Origin: Dipetalonema caudispina
Taxonomy: Eukaryota; Nematoda; Chromadorea; Rhabditida; Onchocercidae
DNA: 64,000 nucleotides
NCBI GenBank assembly: GCA_013365325.1
Contig: JABVXV010000039.1
Span: 186,001-250,000 of the forward strand
Direction: 5' to 3'
Numbering within the stretch: position 1 is the stretch's first letter; each line of letters begins with the position of its first letter. Positions 14,170-27,800 of the stretch are shown piece by piece. Position numbers and translations under genes: made by a program. Under the pieces are notes generated by a model. It was not told where the DNA came from, ran no database searches, and saw nothing but the letters and a program-made list of their open reading frames with translations.

Positions 14170-16684
14170 TGCCAGTTTATCAATCTGAACAATCTTTTTC
14201 AGTCTGAAAGAACTTAATTAACATAACACATTAAAATAATGTCACAACGGAGATCACAAAATAGGCACGATTGTTCCGGGATGACGTATACTTCTTCGAC
14301 CTGATTTGATAGTTTTCGATTCAATGCTATCCCTGTATAATATCAAATAATTCTAATTTCAATCTCCAGGACATACAATACCGTTCTTCCCAAAAGAAAG
14401 AAATTCATCTATACAACAAAAAGTAATGTAAGATGTAAATTGTACGCATGCAATGGTAAGACTTTTTATACTATACAGACAAAATTCCGAATTCGTTAAA
14501 GATAATGAATTTGGCCTGAGCAATACCGTTCCAGTACGTTTAACCGATTGACATTTAGTGCGTATCATGCTATTCCACTCCCTCAAACATATCTGTATTC
14601 TCCTTAATAAAGTCATTGGTAAGCATAGGCAAAATATGGGTTTACTTGGTGGTTTATTCCGGAGGTGCGTTGTGATGTGAGATAGATCGAGTGCACCTAG
14701 TCAGTAATGAATTACTAGCAGATCATTCTATAAATAACACAACCTTTCATGACATAAGCGTACCGTACTTAAGTTAGTTTAAACTTGAAGAGAACATATA
14801 TCTTTATACTTGATTAATCGAACGGTAAATTGTTAAAACCAGCTAAAACGCAAAATTCTACGTTCGAACGGTCAAATATTTTGTATTCTTCACTGTATCT
14901 TGACTATTTATATTAATAAACACAAATCTAACAAATGTAAGGTGTCGAACGGAGTATATGACACTTTCCGCTTTAAGAGTACAAAACTAGTCAAAGTATA
15001 TTTATTGTCTTCGCAGCAAATATATCAAGCAACAAATTTGAGAAATAAAAAAAAAAAAAAAAAACATTAAACTGTTCAAAAAAGATGAACTACAAGTACC
15101 GTTTAACCTCAAGAAAAAAGAAAACAGTTGGAGCAAAAAATTCAACGAACGTCAACAAAATTAACATCAAAAAATATATTATCAAAGGGCATTTGCTTCA
15201 AATAATGTCTAGATAAAGCAGATACAAAATAAAATGAAATTTACGAAACATCTCAAAACATTCTATTTCAGAAAAAGAACAAAGAAAGTATGCAAAGATA
15301 TCAGCTAAACAGGAAAGAAAGAAGGCAGTTCATCAGACAACAAAGCAAATCATTCTATTTTACGGATGAAAATTCCAAAAATGACTGAGTCAGCATACGC
15401 CTCTATTCGAATACTATACGACTGAAGGTTTTTAAAATGCCTTCTTTGATACAACAACATCAGAACTCTTCTATAACCTTCTACAATATGTAATTTAAAA
15501 AAGGACGTGCTGAAACTGAATTAAGAATGAAACAATTGGAAGTAATCAACAAAGGGAAAAATTTTTTGAAATGAATTAAAAAAGAACTGGGCACAATACT
15601 GACATTTCAGCAATGGACCAGAAGAAAAATACAACATACACCATGGGAAATATTTTAATGTTTAAACAACGAACATTTTCAAAGATGACTCTCGAAAATA
15701 TAATTCCAGTTAACCGCAATACAATGAACAACAATTGATACCCGAGATCTAAAGATGTTTTCAAAAATGAATAAATCGAGAAAAAGTTGTAGAGCGGCAA
15801 TACTACTATTACAGCATCCAACCATCCATTGTAGCTGAAAAATGCATCAGAAATTTCGAACTATAGCCCTGACTTCCAGGGTTTCTAAAATATTTCAATC
15901 TGAGAAACATTAACCAGCAATACAGGAGAGACAATTTAATAATAGTACAACAGTAACATAAACCACGTTGAGCACGCAATGATAAGTTGGCCGCAGAAGT
16001 TGTCGAAAACATTTTTACGTCATCGTAAAGATCATCCATTATGCGCTGCATAAATGCTACTGTGATCTTTTAATGGTACTCTTTCCGGGAATTTTTTTCA
16101 AAATATAAATGTTAAATAAACCTGTGCCGAAATATTCTGCAAATACTTCATACTTGAAAATTTTAGCTGGAATTTATAGTATTATCCTGATAAAAAATAG
16201 ATTTCAAGTAGTATTTGTATAATCATTATATCATACAATTTAAAAAAAAAAACCTATAAATTAAGGGAGATAAAATGATTATTACCAAGTTCTAGGATCC
16301 AACCAATTGAGCCCTAACCACGGCCAACGAATGAAACAGTTCCAAACAGGCGAACATATCAAAACAGTTAGAAGGAGGAGGAGGAAAAATGACTAAACAT
16401 ATCAAAAGAGCTATATGCCATTTGTGCAACTTCTGAAATCTCGAAAATTGAACCCTTAGGCTCTAAATTGGGGTGATTTGTTTCTCCGCGCTCCTTCAAA
16501 AAATACTTAGGAGGGAAAAAATTTACTCTATAATCCAAATAATAAAAAAATCAAAGGAAAAACACAAGAGATTCTGCCATCATGAAAAATATCAGGCGAA
16601 TTAACTAATTTTAAACTAGTACAATAACAGCTAAGCAGCAATGAGGCAATATTTTTCCACAAGAACTGAAAGATGAACTTGTGA
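14170..16684. other. Intergenic, TRMT112-like to Nup153-like gene
   Basis: About 2.5 kb without a supported exon. Reading frames of up to 85 codons exist on the minus strand, but they have no recognisable domain and poor codon structure. The stretch should hold the 3' UTR of the Nup153-like gene and the promoter of the TRMT112-like gene. It includes a poly-A tract near 15048-15064. Confidence 0.55.
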
Positions 16685-19600
16685 TTATTTCCGCATTCGT
16701 CGTGCTTTCAACATCTTTCGAGCAGTCGTCGATGATGTTGAACCAACAGAAAAGAAATTTGGTGTTGGTGTTGATCCCGGAACATTTCTGCAAATAAATT
16801 TTCACTAACTATGAACAAATTATGCAAAAAAAAAAAAAAAAAAAAAAAAAAAGAAACCCAGGAAACTGAGAAATTAAGGAATTGAAAAAGTTTTTTTGAA
16901 ATGAGGAGCATACTTAGAACAAATTTTTGAAGAAAAACGAACTTTGTTACTATTTTCTACAAACTTTTGTTGCGAAGTTTTACGCACATAGAGGCAAAGG
17001 AATTTTTAAAGAATTAGTGATTTACCAAAAGAAAAGCAGTAATAGTAGTGGGCAACAGATTAATAGAATCTACTGCTTCCCTTCAATAAATCACGATTTC
17101 TTTAAAAATTCTTTTAAGCTCAGTTAATTTAGACAAGTTAAAAGATAATTCCATTAAAAGTATTCTTACCCAAACGGGGGTGCAGGTGTTGCAGGGGTAA
17201 AGTTGAATGTCGTTGAAGCTGCATCTGAAAGTAGGTTACATTGATAAACGAAATTTCGGGTATCTTTTCGGAACAATAGCGTGGTGATCGGATTGGCGAA
17301 TGAATCTACTTGCAAACTTTTTAAAACAGGGAGTTAAGCAATAAAAACCAAGGAGTATTAGAAATGCAATGCCAACAGAGAGAAATAAAAACTAACTGTT
17401 CACTGGTTGCTGTGCACCAAATGCAAAATTTGCTGGTGACGAAGTCGAACCAAAAACAAATCCCGCAGCACCGTTCGACGCTGTACCACCGAAATTGAAA
17501 GTTGACGGAGGTGATGTCAGTGCGGCTGGTGGCTCAAAAGGCTTTGGCGCAACCGGCATCTGCTGCTGTCCAAATGAAAACAAAGATGTGCTTGGAGCAG
17601 CGAGCGGATTTTGTACTGTTGTTTGTAAATTTCCGAAGAGTGTTCTGAAATTAGCAGATCATAATTCACAGTTTGCAAACTCAAAACTATTCGAAATTCA
17701 GAAAATTCAAATTCAAAAAAATAACTGATCTCTCGAATAATTTCAGTGACACTATGGATACCGTAAACAACAATAAGTGTTCCAAAATTTATTTCAAATA
17801 GAAGTCACCTAAAAAAAGCGCTAAATACTCCTTCACATCATACCTCTACCATCAGTATATCAAATAGTATATCAACTATAAAGTCGAAATGACAGAATCA
17901 TACGAAAAAGTATCACTTTACCCAGTAGATGTTGAACTTGAAGCATTCGAAGCACCAAAATTGAATAAAGAAGAAGTCGACGATTTAGATATTCCAAATG
18001 ACTCAACTGTTGCTGTCGGAGCTACCGGTGACGTTGTAGGTGAACTCATTTCGACAACATCATGACCACCTCCTGGACTTGATGCTGATCCGCCACTGTT
18101 TCCAAAAAGAGGTGCTAAAAAATTGAAATATTTTCGAAATTGAAGAGAATGCCAAATATTTTAAATAACCCAGGCAATATTTTTTCTAGGATTTGTTATT
18201 GGATTCGAATGCACAATTGATACAAACGCGATAAAATTGTAGCCAACTCTTTAAAATTCCAACGAAATAAAATCTCACCTTTCGGAGCTGAAAACCCAGG
18301 CAAAGCTGTAGCAAATGATTGTGACGGAGTGGCAGTGGTTAGAGCGGATGCACTGGTTGCAACAGGAAAAGGAACAGAAGAACCAAAAGAAAATAACGGT
18401 GCAATCGGTGCTTTATTTCCCTCAGCTAAATAAAAGTTTTGTGTTGAAATTTTGAAGATAAAACTTAAGACTAAATTCTTTTAAATCCGTGTATGACAGT
18501 TTTCAAAATTTAAATATCTTTCGAAAGATTGTAGTCGACATACCTGTCGTGGTATTAGAAGACCCAAACATGAACGGATTCACATTTGTTGAAACTGGAA
18601 TGCTGAAGGTGCTTCCGGATGGAGGTAGGGTTGTGGCTGCTGATGTTGTCACTGTTGACGTTGGGAAAGAAAGTGATGAGCGAGTCAAAGAAGGAGTAAA
18701 TGAAGCCGTTGTTGCAGAAGAACCAGAAGGAATGCCAAAAGTTAATGATGCACTTGAAGGAATAGAAGATGACAATACCAAAGGCTGTTGTTCTAAAGCA
18801 TTTGTAGAACAAATTAAGGAATTGTTCGTAATTTACATATTTTGATAAAGGTTTCTGAACATGATAAAAGTTTAGAACTAAAAAAATATAAAGTTTAAGT
18901 GTTTCCAAACACACGAACCCTCCGTTACTGTTGGTAAAGAATTTGTCTCGGGAGCTTTTCCAAAGCCAAAACTTGGTGGCAAAGTGCTCGATGATAAACC
19001 AAATTTCAGTGAGGTTTCAATATTAGCGTTTCCATTAACAACAGTGCCTGAATTTAACGTTTTCGTTGTTGGTGGAGTAGATGCCGATGATGATAAACTG
19101 GCCCCGTCTGTAATAGGTTTCGCAGCAGAAAAACCAAATGAAATGCCTGAAATTAGAACCTTTGAAAATGGTGCAACAGACGGTAGCTATTTAAAGGATC
19201 ACTTTTATTGTTCTTTCGCCTTGAAATCACAAAGCACTGGCACAAGAGAGAGAAAAAAGTAATCAGTGTAATTGATGTAAATAAAACAAAACAGTTTATT
19301 CTGAGTAATTGTCGGAAACTTCGTTACTTTTCAGATTTAACAAAATATTTATTATGCGACCAGTACTAAGAAATATAAAAAACGGAATACCTCCAGAAGA
19401 GGGTAGAGGTTTGAAAGTACGATCACCAAAAGCGTTGATAAGTGAGCTACTCTGAACACTGATATCCGTTAGCTTTATACTTTTACCGTTACTTTGTTTA
19501 GGATTACCACAAGCAACACACTTATCATCAGTTGATTTATTAGGAATCCAACATTCACCACATGTCCATGGCTGCAATAGTTTTAGAAAGGGCCATGAAA

Positions 19601-22600
19601 ATGTAGTCACACCATGATCAATGCAGTACTTAAGATACATGCTGCTTAATGTCGGAAATCTAAGCAAAATTATTATTCTGGCCATTTTAATATTAGCAAC
19701 TAACCTTGGCTTCCGCCAAATGATTTTCATAACCACAGCAGACGCATTTTTCACTATCTGCTTTATTGAAAACCATACATTTAGGACATGACCACTGTTC
19801 AGCAGATTTCTGTAAAGACTGCTTCACAGATAACGTATCTGACGTTGTAGTGATGGGATCCGTAGACTGAAACGAAAGATGTAAAATATCTAATTTTTAT
19901 TATATCACTAGAATTTCCAGAAAAACTCAAAAACCACGGACAAAATTAATAAATGTAATACGGACCTTGACAGTTGTAGGAACTTCAGTAACTGGTTGTG
20001 TTTCTTTACCTTTATCAGCAGTATTTGGCCGCTCTGCAAAACAATTCTTCAAAACAGCAAAAGGAGTAATGACTGGCACGACAATACAGCAAATTCCATT
20101 AAATTCAACTTCCATTCAAGAAAAATCGAAATTAAACAAGCACCTTCATTTTGTTTTGAAACACCTTCAGCCGTAAATGGCAAACCATCTACAGCCTTTT
20201 CAGCAGTAGCTTTAAACGATGTGTTAATGAATGATGAGGCAGACCGAGGAACCTAAAATAAACTGAAGTTTAGCAGTCTTTACTCTATATCTAACTATTT
20301 ATTGTATTATCCTATTTTATCGTCCATGAAAAGAAGAGGCAATTCCCGGATAATGCTTGAGTTTTTTTTTTTTTTTTTTTTGCTTATTTGTCACTAGAAC
20401 AAGAAAAACACGTGCCCGCTAAATATTGGAAATCCAACCTTTATAGAAGTTTCTTCGCGATGAAAACTTGATGAAGGTCCTCGTTTCATTGGTGGTGCGA
20501 AAGAAAATATAGCGCCATCAATTTTCGTTGGACTTGCCTAAAGGTCAGATGCATTTAAGAAACATAATGGAACAATTAATCTGCTTTAGCCTGATACCAT
20601 TCTTTGAGAAAAACTAACTATTCCTGAAAAAGATCCCTTGAAACAAAACTTGATACCGTCTTCTTTTAATTACAAGAGAGCAATCACGAGTTATAAAAAA
20701 GTTTGAATTAGTAACTTTTCCTTACCACTTTATCTTTATCATTTCGCACTATTTCTTTCACTGGACTCACTACGCCCAAATCTCTAGCACTGAACACATT
20801 AGTCGATTTTGTAGATGAAGAACGCTGCGGTAATACGGTATCTGCAGTTTTGGTCACAGAAGCAACCACAGGTAATGCTGGAGTTCTAGGTGACACTGTC
20901 GACTTCTCCGCATTATCATCTACAAAAACTTTTTCTCGACCAAGCTTCCTTGAAGGGCTCGGAAAGTCAGCTTTCTTAGATGAGAGTAAACTAGAAGATT
21001 TTGCAGCTGAAATTTTATCAGATTCATGCTCATGGTCCGTTTCTGCTGGACTATCCTCTGGTGTATGAACAGTGCATGTGGAAGAATCTGCCATCTTGGT
21101 TGAATAAGTTGGACGGCTCCTGAAAATGTTACACTACTGAAAATAGCATAGATTTATGAATGTATCACAAAGTACAAAGAGTCTTGAAATATCTACAGTA
21201 AGAAGTCTGGGAAAATATATTCTTTCTGCGGTCAGGATGCTGGTGTCACTAAACGACTAAACAACAAGTGAGTTGAACCAAAAACCAATTAAATACAAAT
21301 ACACCAGTAGAAATTCGTGTCAAAATAGTATACTACGATTGATCTTATAAAACAAAAATAAAAAGCACTCTTAAACAGCAGTCATTTGGAATATACCGAG
21401 TAAAAAAGATCATAAATCATAAAGTGAACAAATACAACAACTAACCAGAACGGTGAACTCGATTTAGTAGCAAGAATGTTGGATATCAACTGAGCACGTG
21501 ATAAGGCGCACATGGAATTTCGTGGTGGCTTTTGGACCGCACTGCTGATGGTGTCGCTCGCCCAACGTTCTGGCCCATTCAAATTCAAAGATGATAATCG
21601 TTTTACTTCCTGTGAGATATTAAAACATTCCAGATATTCAAACCAGGAACGTTTATAAAGAGATAAAGAAAAAGAAAAAGCATATCCTCTGTTTTTAAAT
21701 ACGTGACGCACCTGCCTCTATTTAGATACATCATTAACGTTAGTTATAAAGTGTTCAAAATATTTCGAACCGTGCATATTCCTTAGAAATTTGAAAAGAA
21801 AAGTTACCTTGACGGGTGAGCTGATTTTTTCTAACTGCTCAAGAATAGCTCTTGTTTTACTGCTTAGTGACGAAGTTGCGCTCCTGCAGGGACGTGAAAC
21901 TTTCGGTTTCAGTGGATTCAGTGGTGTGAAAGAGGAAGCAAACGATTGGTTTAAATGACTTCTTCCAGTTGATGGTACATCAGATAACGAAGATAATGAA
22001 AGAAATGACTGCAATAAAAATATGTGACTTAATTATTTCCTTGCACAATATAAAACCAGATGACCAAAATGATGGGCCAAACATTTAGTATTTGAATGAT
22101 GAAAGTGAAATATCAGTGAGGTATTTCAAATTGGGAAAGACATAAAAATGCACCCTCTCATCGGCAAAATCCCGCTGGATTCTTGAGCGTTTTTTAGCAT
22201 AACGACCAGAAGAAGGTTCCATCATGGATGATGTAGCGAACGTACTTCCAACATTCGACCACATTATATCATCTTGAAAAAGGCAACTTGTAGCAGCACG
22301 TTTTCGCTGAAATCAGAGACATATCCGAGTTTGACGATATTTGTCAAAGACAATGTAAATGTAGGATAAAAATTCATCAGTATGACGTAATTTTATTGGA
22401 CTAGATACGAACAAAACCATACTACTGAGAAGGTATTTAAAAAAAGTTATCGGAGAAACTGTTGTACAAGATATTCTCTTACAGAAAAAAATAAAACAAA
22501 AAAATATGTAGAATCCCCACAGTGACATTTGTCAGTGTTTCCTTGTCGGATGAGGTGGTAACAGATCGTGCAGCTAAGAGTGCCGACGGGCTCAGATAAC

Positions 22601-23191
22601 GAACAGCATGCCGTTTCGGTGTAATATCACATTCTATAAATTATATTTGTTTCGCATTTCTTGAACAGAAATTTTTGAAGTTTAGAACTATTTAAAATAC
22701 TTGCACTTCTACGTAACTTTTATTCAACAGTAGTTCAATAATGTTCCCTAGTAATACCCTATTATTTCATTAGCGGTCCACAACTGCAGTTTTTCTAGCA
22801 ATTGAAGTTTTGAGGATTTTCAAAAGCTAACTTCTGACAAACATTTATACAGTACCATTACTCCATAACGATAGGACTGTAAAGGATAAGCTCCAAAAAA
22901 TGTATCCACTTATAAAACGGTTTATTATAAAGAAAGGAAAAACTTACGATTCCTACCAGTAGTTGGCACAGTGGCGGATGGCCCAGCACATACAGTTTCG
23001 ACAATAATATCGTCATCTTCTTCACCCACATCACTTTCTGCTTGCTCTTCATAAGAGGTATTATGCGAGGAATTCCGAGTATCAATGGTTTCTCTAGATG
23101 TAGCAGCAGATTCAGTTGGTGAGCGGGACCAAAGGCCTGATATATTACCAACTACCGACGATAGCCAGCCACCCGTTTTTCGCTCCGTCAT
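16685..23191 (-). CDS. npp-7: Nuclear pore complex protein of the Nup153 type, 18 exons, 1034 aa
   Basis: Exons in order of transcription: 22948-23191, 22527-22633, 22154-22306, 21808-22008, 21446-21609, 20726-21119, 20439-20537, 20144-20252, 19966-20033, 19705-19866, 19391-19571, 18919-19146, 18544-18792, 18279-18425, 17922-18114, 17397-17644, 17170-17224, 16685-16787. Phases agree throughout. Nup153 sits on the nuclear basket, anchors it and binds transport receptors and RanGDP. Visible parts: a Ser/Thr-rich N-terminal region (MTERKTGGWLSSVV at the start); two RanBP2-type zinc fingers, W-x-C-x2-C...C-x2-C, at about residues 538-562 (exon 10) and 569-590 (exon 11); then about 400 residues of Ser/Thr/Ala-rich sequence with scattered FG, LFG and FSFG motifs; and a basic C-terminus ending KARRMRK, as in Nup153. 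RanBP2 also has such fingers, but its TPR, Ran-binding and cyclophilin domains are absent. Vertebrate Nup153 has four fingers, this one two. Donors of exons 2 and 9 (GTCACT, GTCCGT) are weak. Confidence 0.88.
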
Positions 23192-24599
23192 TTTATACTT
23201 ACTAAACAAATGTCTATGACAGTTGAAATATGTGACAATTAGCAATGAATTCTTCCACTCCAAAATCTGAAAAAAATTTCGCCTCCAATTCTCATGTAAA
23301 ATTATGCGAACTTTACACGTCGACAAGATAAAAATACAATCACTTCCGATCAGAAATCAAAATAGTCGCCCAGTGATTCTTACAAATCGATTAATTAAAA
23401 GACAACATGAAAGTAAAACAATAAAATGTTTCGAGAAATTGTCCCTCCATAACAGGAAAACCATAACTTCCCCAAGCCGTGTCTTCCGTTTTAACGCAGC
23501 CCGTTAATATTGCTACATTGCTATGCAGTCCAACAATGACGATATCTTCATCGCTACTGCCGGTCGAATTCAATATTTTCTAATGAAATGTGCTCATGCG
23601 GATAAATTCATGTACTTTTTGTCAACTATGAATTCTCATAATTATTTCAAAGATATGCAGACTTAAGGATGACAGTCTATCTGTCAATTTACTGAAAATA
23701 CGGTCTCATGATCAAATGATATTTAGTAAGTAAGGAATAAATCCACATATTTAATACAATTAGATAATAGTACATGTACCTTACAATTTGCTTAGCCTCA
23801 TCCATAAAAGTAACAAAATTTTCCTTCTTTAAATCAAACAATAGACTGATTGGATATGCTTACGCTATATTAATGAAATTTACGGAACAATGGAGAAGCT
23901 GAATTGTCGTCATATTATCGTGATATTTATCAAGACATTAAAATATTTATTTTTTATATATGGATATCTAACGTGAAAATTATTCACTATTTTACGATAA
24001 TGTCCGTCACTACTTGATGAAATGAATTGCTCATCGACATAAATTTTTCAAAGAAAGAATCTCTAAGAATAATCCATCATTTAATGCAATTACAAAAACA
24101 TATTTGCATATCGAACTATACCCTTTGGAACAGACGCATATCAACTAACCAAAAATTTAATCTATTTAGTAATCAGGTTGAGACCAATGACCCGTTTAAA
24201 GTCTTTTCAATTTACAAGAGAAACTTGAATTTACACTTCAAAATAAAGATTTAACAAGAATCATTTAAAAAAGTAGCAATAAGTCAACAGGCAAGTGGTG
24301 GAGAAACTTCCTCAAATACTTTCTTAAATCTTCTCCGTCATTCAAATAAATATATCATTTTTAGCTAATAAAACGATCAAATGTTGAAAATTGCAAGACG
24401 TAAAGATATATGTGAAAAAGTTTCAATCACATAAATACATGTAAATATATTTGAAAGATGAAATTAATTGCACAGAAAATGCCTAAGAGATGAAACTAGC
24501 ACGTTAAAGTGAAAAATTAACGCGAAATTCAGGAAAATCGGATACGGAATAAACCCATTAACCTGAATGAAAACCCTTCCACTTTCAATCATTTGTTGC

Positions 24600-24801
24600 A
24601 TGTCACCGGAAAAAAAAAAACAAGGGACCGCGACGCGACAACGCAACGCAACCATTTCAACAAAAATTTTTGAATTAGCGCGTTTTATGCAAACATGCAA
24701 ATCATATTATGAGTGGCCACGCCCAACATAAATTACGGCCCATCCCCCGCCCAATTCTTTGTTACAACTAACTGATCATCGAGTAGGGCGGGGGGGTAGT
24801 G

Positions 24802-24837
<36 letters not shown>

Positions 24838-24895
24838 CTTTCATAATATTATTTCATTTCTATTTTATTCATTATGGTTAAAAGCGGGGGGGGGA
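24600..24895. promoter_or_regulatory. CpG/GC-box patch with CT tract, candidate promoter
   Basis: In an otherwise very AT-rich region this stretch has a CpG cluster (GACCGCGACGCGACAACG near 24626), then CCACGCCC at 24717-24724, CCCCCGCCC at 24744-24752 and GGGCGGGGGGG at 24786-24796. These are Sp/KLF-type GC boxes. A (TC)n tract follows at 24804-24834 and a G9 run at about 24886. CT-rich initiators are common near nematode start sites. It is about 1.4 kb upstream of the Nup153-like ATG and 8.5 kb upstream of the first recognised UNC-40 exon. Target and activity are inferred. Confidence 0.4.
24804..24834. repeat. (TC)n microsatellite
   Basis: About 15 uninterrupted TC units, directly after a GC box. 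Confidence 0.95.
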
Positions 24896-27800
24896 ATCCG
24901 GGATGTATTCCAAGGATAAAATATGAAATGACAAAAATTGTAGTGATATTTCTTTTTTTTTTTTGTTATTAAAGAAATCTATGTTATGTTTTACGTTTTG
25001 ATAATAAACGTTATCGGAATACGTTATATGAAATAATCATATCTAATATAATCTTAAGTATTGTTAGAATGTTCTTTTGTCAATGGTACTATTCAGAATT
25101 TAGTGAAATAGTTCAATATAAATTTTGCCAATTAGATTGAATATAATATTAGGTTAAAGTTTTTTTTTTTTTTTTTTCCTTTACTGTATAAAAAAATAGT
25201 TTTGGAAGATAATTTGCATTGCTTATTTGATGTAATTTTTGGTCTATCTTTTTCTGTCAAGATTATTTACGTATTAATTTTGATAGTTTGGCGTTTAGAG
25301 ATGGTAATTTTTTTGGTAGAATAATGAAAAAAAAAAGAAAAAAAATGGTTTATTCATCTGCAGTATTTTTTTTTTTTAAACAATTTGTCGAAATGAACAA
25401 TGCTATGAAGAAGTCCGTGAAGTAGCTTTATCCTTTATTTTATATTTTCCCATTAGTTCATTTAGCGATTGCTGAATCAATTTTGATAAATAATTTTATA
25501 ATGACAAATGAATTATTACATCGTAATAATTTTTTTTTACCAGATGGGCATTTGGAATCTTTCGTGTTTAGTTAACATTTGTCGGACTATGTGAATGATA
25601 TATATTTACATCTAACAATAAAAAACAATCCCTTTGTTTATTTCTATCTTATCATTCCGTAATTTTTTCATTGTCCTCTTCGTTAAGTTGATTGGAATTG
25701 GGATATGTCAAGTTGATAAGGAATGGTTCAAGTTGAAAGTTGAGCATGAATAAGTAGCTAAGAGTAAGTGACCTTTCATCTATGTTTCGTTCCTTTATAT
25801 TACTTGGCATTCTACTATTCACAGTGAAATATTTCTCGTTGCTTAGGTTGGAAATAATTGTTTTGTGTTATTTGATGTTTTAGATTTGAAAAAATTGAGT
25901 CATTATTCGTATTTTTTAATGTTTAACTTTGCTCTAAATAACACCTATTTCAATCTGACAATTTCAAAAACTTCCCACCAATTAGTCCATTTTGCCGAAT
26001 GAAATGATTCTTGTTATGGTTCTGATCAGAAAACAAAGACATAATCCCTTATTTTATCAACTTTATCCAGAAATACTCAGGATCTGAAAAATCCTGATTA
26101 TCAATTCTGGACCGCATAGGATTATAAACATTCGCAATGTTAACATTTATTTAAATTTTTTCATTATTGTTTGATACATATATAATGTCTTTTGTTATTA
26201 AGTTTTTATCATTCTTCTTTAGGTATATAAAGCTGAAATCTCACTGCTTAATTATCTTACATAAGAGATTTTTCCTTGTTATTTCATTAACTTTCCGGAA
26301 AAGCTGGGTAATTTATTTGTTCCTTTATGTTTCCTATGGCTTTCCATAGTCTTAATATTTATTTAAAAAATTATGGTCTTAATATCTGTTAGCAGTCACC
26401 AAACAAGAAATGCAATGATCAATCTTACGTTTGGGAAATAGGTTGCGTTCAACGATTTCGGGAACAAGTATAATAGCTTTTTTTATCTACTTTACTCCTT
26501 TTCATAATGTGGTTGGTGGGATGGTTGAATGTAGGAGGATTTATTCCCTGCTGATACGGTTTACAATCTTGTGTTTTTCGGATATGTAAAGTTGGGGTTT
26601 CGGATGTGCGAAATTATAGTTATGTAGGAGATTAAGGGTTGGGAACTCACATTACTGGATTTTATGCAATTTGATGCAAAGCTATAACCGATATGGTATC
26701 TTCGGACGAGCTATTTTTGATCCATTTTTAATTGTGTTATTTGAACCATTAAACGGGATATATGTCACATAATTTTGAAATTCTGCGCAATTTCCTAACA
26801 TCATTCGGCCTTTGTAAAACCTCACTGATTTGATGTTTGATGTTCAGTTTATATTTAAAATCGTTAAATAAGTTAAATTTGAAGATTTGTTAAATTAAAT
26901 GATGGATGATCAGTGGTAAAGAGTTAGAAGTTGGAATTACTCTAGTATGGGTATACAACATTTATTCGATTATATTTGATCCGTTGTTACTCATAAATGT
27001 ATGAATGTGAATGGATATCAATCCGTGTAAGTTTTTTCTAACAAGCTTTCGAAGCAATATGGAATTAATATTGCTTTCAGAATGAACTTAATTTGGCTAT
27101 TGTTGAATTCTGTTGATATATTTTAACTGTTAAGCTGAACTTCAGAATTTGTCAGTGAAATATCTACAACCTTATTAGTGAACGAGTGATATTATGTAAG
27201 GTTTTAACAGGCGTATTGGTGGACTGACATGTTGAAGACTGAAATGTGGTCAATAATAAAATGCAAACATATGTTAGAATTCAATTTTAAAAAATGAAGT
27301 GATAAGCTTTCATAATTAATACATTGTACTTGCAGCCTTTGTATTAACTCTTTATGTGTTTGTTATCATCTTATCAAAATCTGTTCACTGCGGCGGTTCA
27401 GACAGTGTTAAAAATTCATCCATTGTCAATAACCAGAGGAAATCCTATCGAATTGTCAGGGAGCGGTCAATACCTGATAATGGTTAGCTTTTCATATTTA
27501 GATTTATTTCTTATTTGTTTTAATTCAAGCTTAGATTAAAATTTTTATGTGATTTTTTTTATTCAATCCCTTAGAAGATCATCGCGATTCGTTGATCAGA
27601 TGAAATAATAAATTTTGTCGATCTGGCTTCTTCCGTGCACTTTTTGTGTTTTCTTTTCTTTGTGAAACTATTCCTGAGGTCACTTTGGCTACAGACATAT
27701 TCTCGTAGATCTGCTTGAAAAGGCTCACAACTTCAGCTGTCTAAGTTTCCCACACCTTACAATTCCAAAATATAGGTGAACAAAGTTTTCTATTGAGTCA

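Noticed and set aside
14359..16051. Several minus-strand frames (up to 85 codons) between the TRMT112-like and Nup153-like genes
   Set aside because: Amino-acid content is typical of translated AT-rich non-coding DNA, they cannot be joined by phased splice sites, and none shows a domain.
18489..18845. 118-codon plus-strand frame inside the Nup153-like gene
   Set aside because: It is antisense to an FG-repeat exon that joins in phase with its neighbours; low-complexity coding DNA often leaves its opposite strand open.
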